The notes below the pieces were generated by a model. That model made no database searches and was not told the origin of the DNA. It was given only the letters and a program-made list of their open reading frames with translations. From the NCBI GenBank assembly GCA_015178975.1, contig WHVD01000118.1:62001-126000 (forward strand): DNA of 64,000 nucleotides, read 5' to 3'. Both the position numbers and the translations under genes were made by a program. Of this stretch, positions 34,473-44,577 are shown piece by piece. The stretch comes from Hysterangium stoloniferum (lineage: Eukaryota; Basidiomycota; Agaricomycetes; Hysterangiales; Hysterangiaceae). Numbering within the stretch: position 1 is the first letter of the stretch; each line of letters opens with the position of its first letter.

Positions 34473-35164
34473 TGTTAAGAACTGAAAACTGACTAATGTC
34501 GGTAGGCTGACAGGGACCAATTGGAAGGACTTGGCTTCAGCTTATGTGCTGCGCCCTCGCAGTTATCCATCAGTTGTCTTTAAATTTTGGGCAGGTGAAG
34601 ACTAGTCCCTACGAATACCTCTCGGCAGAACTGCCGATCGGAGATGAAGGATAAGTCGAGTGTTGGGCCAAGGGGTCAGAGGCCGAGAGTGGGTGAGCGC
34701 ACGTGAAGGTGGGTTATCGAGTACTTTAGTAACAGACTTCCGGAGGCGTAAGAGGGTATTCTGAGTCAATATTCTGATTGCCTAGTAACTACAACTACAG
34801 CAGGTTCATATACAAGTATCAGGCATCTAAAAAATACTAACTAGGAGAAGAGCAGAAAACGATATTGACAATAAGCTTGACTAGGAACGGGAAGGTTACA
34901 ATTAGTTTGGAGGCTGTATATTAACTGAGAGTTACAGGTATTTTTAGCCATATGTGAAACATAGTGTAGAACGAATCATCATAATGAAAACCAGATAGTA
35001 TGAGTATATTTTGACAGGGGTGTAAACGGCGTTTGATCACCGTGAAGGCATACATCAGCATCGGGAAGCTGACAGCTTCCAATGTGAGGAATTGAGCAAT
35101 GACTTGAATTGTCAATAGGTGGCGATAACCTCAGGAACCGTCGGGTTGTGACATGGTCGTAACA
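34473..35164 (-). repeat. 5' LTR of B1
   Basis: 692 bp, from TGTTAAGAACTG to GGTCGTAACA on the plus strand. It lies three bases from the start of the outer 3' LTR C. Confidence 0.92.
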
Positions 35165-35167
35165 CAC

Positions 35168-37858
35168 TGTGAAGGATAGGTCGCATAGGAGGCACGACTA
35201 AAGACTCTAAGCCTTACCCTTTAGCCGCTTTATATTTCCTTTATTTCTTTTATGTTTTTGTGATGTATTAGCCTTACTTTAATACTATTTTCTGAAAAAG
35301 GAGTCCAATGCTCTATCAAAATGTACAAATACTCAATTCACTGCAAGGTAAAATAATTTAAGTATTTGATATTAATCAGTGGCAGCCTTAATAGACTTAG
35401 AACCCCTGAAGTCAAGAGTTTACTTGAATATATGCACCCTACTTCGCAAAGAAGGTTTTGAGAGCTGCTTGTGCAAGCTTGTTCTTTTTCTGTGAAAATA
35501 TATACTTAAAATATGAATAACAATTCAGAATCTAGATTCAACTTCGATTCTAGCTAGTTTATATATATTTTATACTATTTATCAAACAGTAAAAATATTT
35601 ATAAACAGGTCAAAAGATTAGATATAGAATAAAACACTATTTGGCTAATATATGCTTTATTTACACTAACCTACAGGGTCTACTGTGATACTAACTTATC
35701 AGGATCTTAATGTAGTCTTAAGGATTCTGCAAGAATATTCTCAGTATTTGTTTATGTGAATATGCTTTACTAATTCACAATAAATGAACAATGGAAAAGG
35801 GATTATTCGTAATGTAATAATCAGTCAAATTACTCAACAAGAGGTGACTGAAGTTTTAGATTACAAATAACAAGAAATGTAACAAGGATTATTTGCAATG
35901 TGATAATCAGTCAAATTACTCAACAAGAGGTGACTGAGATTTTAGATTACAAATAACAATGTAAAGAAAACTAATAATTGGTACTCAATTAAGAGATGAC
36001 TATAGTATAAAGGATTAATACCAGAAGCTCAACAAGAGGTGGCAGGGAATCCTGATTGGTCAGAAGAGTGACCAGGGGGTAGGATTATTGTCAGAAGCTC
36101 AACAAGAGGTGACAAAGGGATCCTGAGATAACTTAGGTCAGCAGCTCAACTAGAGGTGACTAAGTATTTGTATATATTTATCCAACAGCCCAACTAGGGG
36201 TGGAATAAACTGCTTGCTGCAGTGGCACACTGATGTGGCTGATAAAATGTAGTAAAGATTGATATTCATAATATTCAAGGCTGGAGCTGAGCTCCTTATA
36301 TACATTTTAGTCTGAGACATTTAGAAGATTCTAGAAGATTGAATGATGTCATTCTGGAAGGAATGATGTCATTTAGAATTTTCTAGAATTTTCTAGAGCA
36401 TTGTGGGAAGTTCTAACTACTTCTAAGACACTATAGAATATTCTTGGCATAATAGAACATTCTGGAAACTTACAGAATATTCTACAATATTCTATCTATT
36501 ATTAGTACCTATTAACTACTATTCTTTTGGCAGCCATGGGAATGTTCCAGAGATTTCCGGTTTTTGCTGTAGTAGCATATATGATGACATAATGCTCTCG
36601 CGCCTGTGTGCACGTATGACACCCTTCACGTCTTGTGACTGTCACACATTGTGACAGTCGTGCGCCTATGTGCAGGTATGACACCCTTCACATCTTGTGA
36701 CAGTCGCGCGCCTTTGTGACCATTCCGTGCCTCTGTGACCATCCCGCGCCTCTGTGACCGTCGCGCGCCCTTGTGACAACTGTCACCTGTTGTGACGGCT
36801 GTCACTCGTTGTAACAATTTTCCTGCGCGCCGTGTAATAAACACAGGTGGCCGGCTTTATATTATTATAATTACTATATTTATTTTTAGTTGATTATAAA
36901 TATAATATTTTATTATAATAATATAAATATATATATATATTGCCTTGATTATGCATGATTATTTCACATCGTGTTTTGTCGGCGTCGGAGTTTGAAATGT
37001 CATGTGAATATCACATGATTACTCGCGCGTTGTGAATAAGCGCTGAGTCGCCGATATATTAATCAAAAAAGAATAAACGTTAGAAATTCAATATCTTGCT
37101 CAATTTATAGGATAAAAATACAAAATAAATTGTATAAATTCACGATAAATCAAGAAAATATGGTACAATTTTATCGTCGCAATATAAGTACATTTAAATA
37201 TTCGTTTTTGCAATTTGTTAGGGGAAATTGTTTAAAAAATCGGAAAAAATCTAGAAATACGTAACAGTTTTATACTTTTATTTTCTTCTTTATCACTCAT
37301 AAATACGGGCCGTATTCCCTTTTTATTAGTTCGAGAGTCCATGTATGCTTGTGGGCACTCTAGCCCACAAGAAGTATGTGCATGTCACAGTAGTAGTCAC
37401 ACAAGGGAATTTTAGACATTTTTCAACCCTGACAACCATCACCTGCACACGCAAGTATTGGTTCGGGGTCTTGTCTAAAACAAACCTTCACTCTATCTCT
37501 CTTCATAGATCAGCAGTAACTACACTTCGCACTGAAACAGTCGAAGTTAGTTACTACTATTCGACTCGACTTCAAGTTCTTGCTTCGCTAAGAATATCCA
37601 TTGTAGCTCACTTTCTTAGGATATTCTCTCTCTCACAATATATACTTTCTCTTATCTACTTGGCCATTGGCCCAGCTAGCTACACAGTCGGATTGCACCA
37701 TAAGGTCAATCCGCCCTTGTAATTACCTACCGATCACACCTTAAAGGTTGATCATAATCTACATCTTGACTACCTAAAACTACTAGTCGATTGTACTTCG
37801 TACTATTGTTAGTTGATAACAATCACACATTGAGTGGTAAACTACTCGACCCTTTACA
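35168..37858 (+). repeat. 3' LTR of family C, interrupted by LTR D
   Basis: The segments 35,168-35,258 and 37,272-37,858 together match the 5' LTR at 1656-2330. The right flank CTTTG (37,859-37,863) equals the left flank of the 5' LTR (1651-1655). The interruption is the solo LTR D. Confidence 0.93.
35259..37266 (-). repeat. Solo LTR D (right copy)
   Basis: 2008 bp, from TGTGATGTATTAG to TACGTAACA on the plus strand, with a perfect 5-bp duplication GTTTT (35,254-35,258 and 37,267-37,271). It is the reverse-oriented relative of 12,844-19,210 and preserves the sequences interrupted there. About 230 bp near 35,480-35,720 have no counterpart in the left copy. Confidence 0.93.
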
Positions 37859-37863
37859 CTTTG

Positions 37864-38370
37864 GATTCCTCTTGGCCCTCACCCCCATACTTGTCCTTAC
37901 TTCTGCCTGGAATATACTGTTTCTCCTTTTTCTTTCTTGTTTTTTTGCTTGTCACATTATTGTCCCTGCTGTGCTGGAAGATCCAGTATTGTTACTATTG
38001 TCCTTCTCACTGGGTTATATTTTTTATAACAACAAGCTCTACATGTCTTCATGACAGCCAACTATACTGGTTGTTTCATTGCTTGTAGTGTGTATATTGT
38101 TTATGGCTTGTTTTTATTTATTTATGTATTTTATGGATCATTTTTTCTTATAATTTTTATTGCGTTTTGTAATTTGCGACTAGTGATACTAATGTTTGAT
38201 AATAATAATAATCACCTTCCGCATCACAATTGTATTTGAATTTTTTAAATTTATTTTTCTAAATAAATATTTATTGTAAATATTATAAATACAGCCAGAG
38301 TAACTAGAGTAGTGAGAGTAGTGAGAGAAAAATATTTGCAAGAGATATTGTCATCTCTATAGTGCTCTGA
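37864..38370. other. Flank of the nested element, no gene recognised
   Basis: This is the continuation of the pre-insertion sequence at 1655. It is T-rich, with a hydrophobic open frame (37,791-38,054) that starts inside the LTR and matches nothing I know. AT-rich towards 38,150-38,300. Confidence 0.5.
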
Positions 38371-38448
38371 GAGCATTTGAAACCGGGCGATGTTCTCTGA
38401 ATACTCCGGTGCCGCTGGAGCCTCCTGGAGGCTCCAGAGCAAATGCTC
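38371..38448. repeat. Nested hairpin
   Basis: Outer arms GAGCATTTG (38,371-38,379) and CAAATGCTC (38,440-38,448) enclose inner arms CTGGAGCCTCC (38,415-38,425) and GGAGGCTCCAG (38,427-38,437). Six bases after the outer arm comes CTGA followed by T (38,455-38,459). Confidence 0.75.
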
Positions 38449-39246
38449 ATTTTACTGATGTGCATCTCTCTGCCTTGTGTTGCCCCCCCAACTAACAGTA
38501 CCTTTATGACTTGGTATCCCTACCTTAATAAATCAATCCTCTCTTGAATCATTCTTCCCAGTCTTGACAGAGTTAAATTCTTGCGCAGGAACCTGTTAAG
38601 TGTCTTGTCTCGAGATTGTCCATGTACAATCTGCCCAAATATCGTCAGGATTTGTCCCATCGACATCCCTGCCATCTTAACAATAGTCGGTAGGTGGTCT
38701 CTCCTCGGCACTGAAAACATTGTATTTTTCATACAGTGCACATGACCAGGATGATTTATTTAATACACCCATTCCTCAAACCAAACTCCAAATTTTTTTT
38801 TATTCAGTGGTATGTGCTGATTGTTTTCGGCCTCGCGGCAACATAAATCGGGCCTGGGTTCATTACAGCCCCATCGCTCTTGAAGTTTCATCCGGAATCT
38901 TTACCTCTTTCCCGTCTCAACGATCCGCTCCTGCTGTTCTGAGCTTGATGCACCTGGGGAAAATAAAAGTGGTAACTCCTCAACTCGGAGGGTCTCAGCA
39001 AGTATGTTGGTGCATCTCTTGACTGCTTACTGACAGAATCGTCTCGTTGGAATGTAAACACTGCTGGGCAGCAGGTTGGGGCTTTATATTATTAGACAGA
39101 TTGCACTCAGACCTCACTTATAAGATGCAACTCAGATTCAAATATAGATCATAGAACCTACGGATGTCGCATAATGGGTTCCGTATATCGCATGCATTCG
39201 AGATTACGGAGTCAGACTCCTGGTACTTACTGACAGTGAAGAAGAA

Positions 39247-40187
39247 CTAACTTTCTTTCGTTGATTTGGGGTTTACCGCACGATAACGTTGGTAACTTCT
39301 GTTTACTGTCGTTCCCCTTTCCACTCCGCTGTCGCCTTGCACGTTGCTCCCCTCCTCCCGTAGTCCTTCTAACCGATGGAGAATCCATGGGCCCTGGTTA
39401 AAGACATCGTAGCTAACTTGACAAATCACCTGTGAGTCATCAACCAAAGGAAGGATTGTCAACTGTTTGTTAAAAGAAAGAAATGTTACAGGTAGCAAAG
39501 ATATTGGCCATTAGGGAATGTGTCTCAGCCGCAATGTCCCAATGTGATGCTCAAAAATGTCTCCTTCATCATTCACTGACACAGGGAACTCCCAGGTCAA
39601 GCCTTGGTGCCAAACAAGCATGTCTCCGTGGCAAACAGGCATGTTCCATCGCAACCAGCCAACCATCAGCGTAAACAAAAACATACTCCTCCACAGCCGC
39701 TGCTCAGTCCTTTCAATTTGCCTCTATTATAACAGAAGAAGCGGTCGGGGCAAACTGTGGACAGATGATATCGCCCTCCAGGCAAATCAAGTTGCCGGAG
39801 ACTCACACTCGCACTGATGCAGGCAAGCACGCCATATCTTTTCCCCCAATGCATGAAATAAGGGTTATTCTAGTCGTCGCGCATCGGGGAGAGGGCGTCG
39901 TGGGAAGTTTGCGCTGTCTTTTACTCTGCAAATGAACCGATGAGGACGTCGTCGTGCATACAGTCTCCGTTTGTCACCACCGACCGACGAGGCAATCCTT
40001 GCTTTTTTCCATTGGGGATAGTTAGATCGCAGCTAGACATTATAATGGATGGCAATGTCTGTGACATCGTGATGGCATACCTGTTCGCCATGTATGATTT
40101 CATGTGAGACGAAGACGACGCGACGCGTTGGATCCCATGGCACGAATGCGTAGTTTGGATGGGGGGCTGTTCGTACTCGTCAGACAT
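39247..40187 (-). pseudogene. Possible unidentified gene or gene remnant
   Basis: Three minus-strand frames follow one another: 40,187-39,921 (starts MSDEYEQPPIQTTHSC), a short frame ending in FEHHIGTLRLRHIP near 39,515, and 39,498-39,247 (contains SYDVFNQGPWILHRLEGL). The amino-acid mix looks coding, but no intron set joins them convincingly and no domain is recognised. It could be a decayed host gene, a transposon fragment or chance. A further frame at 38,520-38,741 (minus) is equally uncertain. Confidence 0.2.
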
Positions 40188-42235
40188 CGGTTAAAGACAA
40201 TATCTGGGGAGTGTAGGCATAGCAGCACAATTAGCATACATAATACATGAACGCGTATGTGCTTGTGACATCATGTTTCCATGAGGCCCACGCCTAGCAT
40301 CATCGACGCGTACTACACGTATTATTCACAAGCGGAGCCCTGCACTGCTACCGACGCGGCTCATCGCTAAACATCCCCCCCTAGCATCTAGCAAAAAAAC
40401 ACGTATGCGGCGCTCGCAATCCTCCACCGTCAACCGGACACAGCGGCAATATAGCTACGACAACCCCTGTATATACATCCCTGTCGGAGAGGTACGCAGA
40501 CGTGCCTGGGGGTGGGATCGCGCAATAACCAACGATTACGGAACCCCACACCCCTATCGCTATATACGTCCACCCCGTTTAACCTTTTAACCCGCCAAAA
40601 ATGCAGTTTTTCCGAACGAGCCCCCGAGGCTTCTACGCGGTGATGACGGAGCCTGACACAAGCCCTTCCCCACTCCTCGTCGAAGCACTGGGAGTTACTT
40701 ATACGCCAAGCGCAAACCGATATTTTTGCTGATCACCCTTGATTGGGGGGCGGGCCCGCTTCGCGCCCGCTTGTTGTCGTGTGCGAGCTGGTGCCTAGGA
40801 CGCTACAGCCTCAGCCGCAATGTCAAAAAAGCGAAGAGGGGAATGTTGGAGTGTCAAGTTTTAGCATTCTTTGCGCAGCTGAATAGGGCGGTCGACGATT
40901 TAGGAATTTCTGATGTATTAAGTCCAGCACTCGGCCTCTTCCGGCTGATATCATGCGTCATGCCCTTTCGCCCGATCCCATTAGAGCTGATGAGTAGATG
41001 GTCAATTTGAAGTGCAATATTCGCTTGAAAAAAAAAAAAAAAAGAATTGATAGCGCATACCGAAGCAGAAGGAGAGTACGAGCGAGTCCGGAATAGGACA
41101 ACGAGTGCCCAACATAATGATAATCAACTGGAATCCGTTCCTCTCTTAGCACAATTCACATCCCCACATATTTCTTTCCTTATCTTCCGTCCTATCCACC
41201 AATCCGCAACCCCCATTCCTTTCTAGGGGGGGGATCAAATTAAGAATTTGGAATTTCCAGTCCCGTTCGACCGGAAGGTCCTAATTGAACGATGAGTGCT
41301 CTGCGTCTATCTCGGCTGAAAAAACAGCAAATATGGCTGTGATAAGAATGTGCATAAAGTTGGGACGTTATTTCCTGCCGCACGAAGGCAGGCAGCAATT
41401 TAGGCATGATGTGCATGTATCACGTGAGGACGGCGGTGTTTAGAAGCCGGGTGTCGAGTCTCTCGGCTAATAAGCTTCATCAGGCGCTTGCCTGATATAG
41501 GGATCCAAAGAGGCTTCCATTTTAGCGGTACCTAGAACCCAGGACGATAAGTGACTGATTGACGTGCTCGGCACAATCGATAAGGTCCTTTGTTTATTGC
41601 TATTGCCTGGATCCTATCCTAAATAAACGCAGCTATATATGTAGGCATATCGGTCTAGTCCACCCGGATCTGGTGTCTGTGTCGAGCGTGACCATCTGAT
41701 CGAATTCCATCCCCTCAAGAGGGTAATAATGCCTGAAACATAAAGACATGCGTGATTTGCAGTCTAGAGAGCGCGGTTGATACATTGCATTTCCTGATAC
41801 TTGGCTGGTATTCAATCACGCTAATATAATATTCACAGCTGAGTGCCAGTCAAGTTCAACCTCCTATAGATATATATATATGTGCATGTCACGGCTCTTA
41901 GACCCCTTTATCGTCAGCTGCACAACCCTTAGCTCGCCCAACGCCGAAGCTTGGAATAGAGTCGAATTGGAAGCTGCAAACATATATACCAGGCTCACGC
42001 CTGCCACCTTACTTCTTCAGCCAACATATCTCCTCCCACGATAGTGCTGATACAGTACCAAGGTTTAGCCAGCCCCTTTGAGACGTTATTCGGTGGCGAC
42101 TATTACTCCTGAACCGCTTCGCTAAGCCGTTGGGGAAATATCGGAGGTTGAGGAAGCGAAGGGCCGGACGTGTGTGTATCCAGATCAAGACGGTCGAGCT
42201 CTCAAGTCGCGCACAGCACTCGCACTTGTATCACT
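40188..42235. other. Intergenic stretch, no gene recognised
   Basis: About 2 kb without a convincing frame or RNA gene. It holds a poly-A run (41,026-41,043) and an (AT)n run near 41,870. Confidence 0.5.
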
Positions 42236-42607
42236 ATGGCTGCCATGATCCCGGTGAAACATGTACCACCGCCAACTGCTGTGAGTAGTTGTGCTGGCTA
42301 CATGCATATTATACCCGTATCCGAAGAACTTACTTAAACTCTTAATCACATGTCGGGCACGCTAAATATAACCATCTACCCCGGATTTGGACACTCGGAT
42401 CACACCCCTGGACCCCTCGGTCAATCCGGCTCGGCAAGAGAGAACACCATGAAAAAAGATCAGCCGGCAAAGACGCGCCACGAAGAGACCGTAACAGTGA
42501 CTGTTATGTCCGTGGAAGAAGTGCCGCATTATTACCCCAAAGTATGTAACCACACGCAACCCTGGAGTGAGTCCGCTATCCACTGTACCGTAAGTACCAA
42601 CAAATAA
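42236..42607 (+). other. Possible start of an unidentified spliced gene
   Basis: A short frame MAAMIPVKHVPPPTA (42,236-42,280) ends at a consensus donor GTGAGT. A second frame at 42,350-42,607 (contains TRHEETVTVTVMSVEEVPHYY) reaches another consensus donor, GTATGT, near 42,543. No later exon or domain could be found, so this may be chance or a remnant. Confidence 0.18.
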
Positions 42608-43960
42608 CAAGATATCACGGCGCGGCACGACAGTGCGTACTCAAGGCTGCTACACAACACCCCACATCACGACCACCACGACATACGACAACAGATGTCG
42701 TCCGCGGATAAGCTCCTAAAACAAACCATAAAGCGCTCCCATGTCGTACGGTACACCCCCCAATCCAGCCGTGTATAAATAAACAAAGCACACAAACTCG
42801 GGTACTCGGGTACTCTGTCAGCCCCTTCGATATGAGATCTCGAGAGATTAGATGATTAGATTAGGAAACGCCCGCTCGGCGTTGTCGGGGGGAAAGAAGG
42901 GGGGGTTCTTTGATGTCGCGATTCGGGACGTCGGACCGGAAGGGGGATGGAGTTGATTGTTTGTTTTGGCGGGACTGGAGATGAGAACGACAAGGTGGTG
43001 CGGAGGTAAGTACTGTTGGTTGTTGCTGTTGCTGTCTACAGGGTCGAGTCGCGGCTGAGGTCGGGGTCGGGGTCGGGGTCGGGGTCAAAGTCGGCAAGGA
43101 GAAGCGAAGAAGAGCAGATAGATAGAAAAAGAAGCCAGTTTCGGGCCCCCGGAGCGCTGTTGAGCGAGTGAATGGATGGACGACCAATGGGTGAGCGACG
43201 GGTGAACGATTGAGTGCGGTGAGAGTCTAAAGGGTCTGCGTGTGGATAATGCATTTATCCATACATATAGCACCTTTAATCAACTTTTTTCTTCTTTTTC
43301 TCTCACAGTCTCACAGTGCCAAAAAAAAAAAAAAAATCAACATCTCACAGCTCGTCCGCGGGGGGGGTGCGGGGCATGGTCCCGCAGGCTTCACCCTGAG
43401 GCTGACATCGAGGGACGCGACGGGGCGTTTCGCATAACACAAGTACACGATCCTGCACCTATCAGCAAGCCATAATCGGCACCGGCCAGACCGGGAGTCA
43501 ATTACCGCTTCGCGATATTCCATCCTTCAACGGCGTACCTTAGCTCTCTGTCTCTGCACACAAGTACCAGCGACTGGCCTGCCCAGCCCGCAGCCTGAGC
43601 GCACTCCCTGCTCTTTCTAATTTTTTTTTTTTTTTTAAATTGCGCTTGGTATATCCCATCGTCTATACTACCGATCGGCCACCAGTCGTCCCAGGCCAGC
43701 ATATATTACGCCCCCCCCGTTGGAAAAAAAAAATCGAACGATATTATTGAATATAATATCTGCTCATTTAAAAATCCTCGTAGCGAGCGTGATATCGATA
43801 TCGATGTAGACGAGATCTGCAGATACCACGAGGCATCCCCCCATACTATGTATGCAATATCTATTACCCGAGTTGCTATCAACCGATGTGGACGTCATGC
43901 AAACTCACACTCAAACCACTGAACCAGCTTTATAGTCCAGTTTTATATTATTTTTTTGTA
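42608..43960. other. Intergenic stretch with simple repeats
   Basis: No gene is recognised. It contains a G-rich repeat (43,059-43,086), an A run (about 43,320-43,337), a T run (43,620-43,636) and an A run near 43,726. Pro/Gln-rich minus-strand frames here come from repeats. Confidence 0.5.
43059..43086 (+). repeat. (GGGGTC)n repeat with four G runs
   Basis: Four GGGG runs separated by TC (43,063-43,086), preceded by GGTC. The spacing fits an intramolecular G-quadruplex. Confidence 0.8.
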
Positions 43961-44577
43961 TTATTTTGTGTTTTTTTTTCTAAGAGAAAAGAGGGTGTGG
44001 GGTAGTAGTCGGGTGGAGGAAAAAAGGCGGGGAGAAGGATGAAAGACTACCAACAATACATACATAGAACATAACACAGGTGTAAGGTTGGTTGCAGCAT
44101 GACAGCCTATCTCATTACAAATAATAAAACTTGGGAAAAAAAAAGAGGGGGTGAACGAAAGGAAGTGCATGGCTTTCCAACAAAAATATGGAGAGAAAGG
44201 CAAACAAGGCAATAATGAGCGACTTTAGAAAGAAAGAGCTAGCTAGGGAGAGAAAGAAACTGACTTGAGAAGAAAAAATGGGAAAGCCGAGCTTAAGGCA
44301 AGGGGGAAGGAAGGAAATAAGAGGCTATAAGAGATAAGAGAGTGTGGTGAGGAGAGAAAGTACATAGCACAGCGGACGGGAAACATTAAAGGACACGACA
44401 CAACCCGATAATACAGAAACCGAAACGACAAGACGACAACAAAGGCCCACACACATAACGCGACGGGATTGAGGAACGAGGACGAGGAGAAAGGGTACGA
44501 GAGAGAGGCAAGGGTCGACGGCAACAACCACAGTCCACAAAAACCCAACCAAGCCAAGCACCTGGGCATCCTCCAAC
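43961..44577 (-). other. Probable 3' untranslated region of the bHLH gene
   Basis: The plus strand is strikingly purine-rich (repeated GAGAAAGAAAG-type sequence) from about 43,975 to 44,530, so the bHLH transcript would be pyrimidine-rich after its stop. No polyadenylation site was fixed. Confidence 0.4.

Larger units (their letters stand above)
12490..35164 (-). mobile_element. Chromovirus B1 (family B), split by later insertions
   Basis: A minus-strand Ty3/Gypsy element lies just before the 3' LTR of family C. Its parts, from high to low coordinate, are: 5' LTR 34,473-35,164; gag and protease about 32,572-34,434; RT/RNase H 31,229-32,571; then (after the B2 insertion 22,564-31,228) integrase and chromodomain 20,780-22,563; the antisense accessory gene 19,253-20,689; (after the LTR D insertion 12,844-19,210) the 3' internal end 12,708-12,843; and a 3' LTR fragment 12,490-12,707. 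The halves on each side of B2 join into the same order seen inside B2, which proves the nesting. The low end is truncated, so no duplication can be checked. Decayed, with many interruptions. Confidence 0.88.
1656..37858 (+). mobile_element. Outer Ty3/Gypsy chromodomain element, family C, expanded by nested insertions
   Basis: Two matching LTRs, 1656-2330 and 35,168-37,858 (the latter interrupted by LTR D), face the same way and are flanked by the same 5-bp duplication CTTTG (1651-1655 and 37,859-37,863). Between them, on the plus strand, are gag-like sequence, a CCHC knuckle, protease, reverse transcriptase (YIDD), RNase H, integrase and a chromodomain, in Ty3/Gypsy order. The element holds four insertions: solo LTR B, solo LTR A, the B1 element, and LTR D within the 3' LTR. 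Without them it would be about 10-11 kb. It is heavily decayed, with many interruptions, and is the oldest layer of the nest. Confidence 0.9.

Noticed and set aside
12844-37266. A giant inverted-repeat DNA transposon with 2-kb terminal repeats (12,844-19,210 and 35,259-37,266)
   Set aside because: Each arm begins TG, ends CA and has its own, different 5-bp duplication (A/GGTCC and GTTTT). They are two independent LTR D insertions in opposite orientation, not ends of one transposon.
40958-41152. Short minus-strand frame spanning the poly-A run near 41,030
   Set aside because: A poly-Phe run from a homopolymer, no domain, no splice sites.
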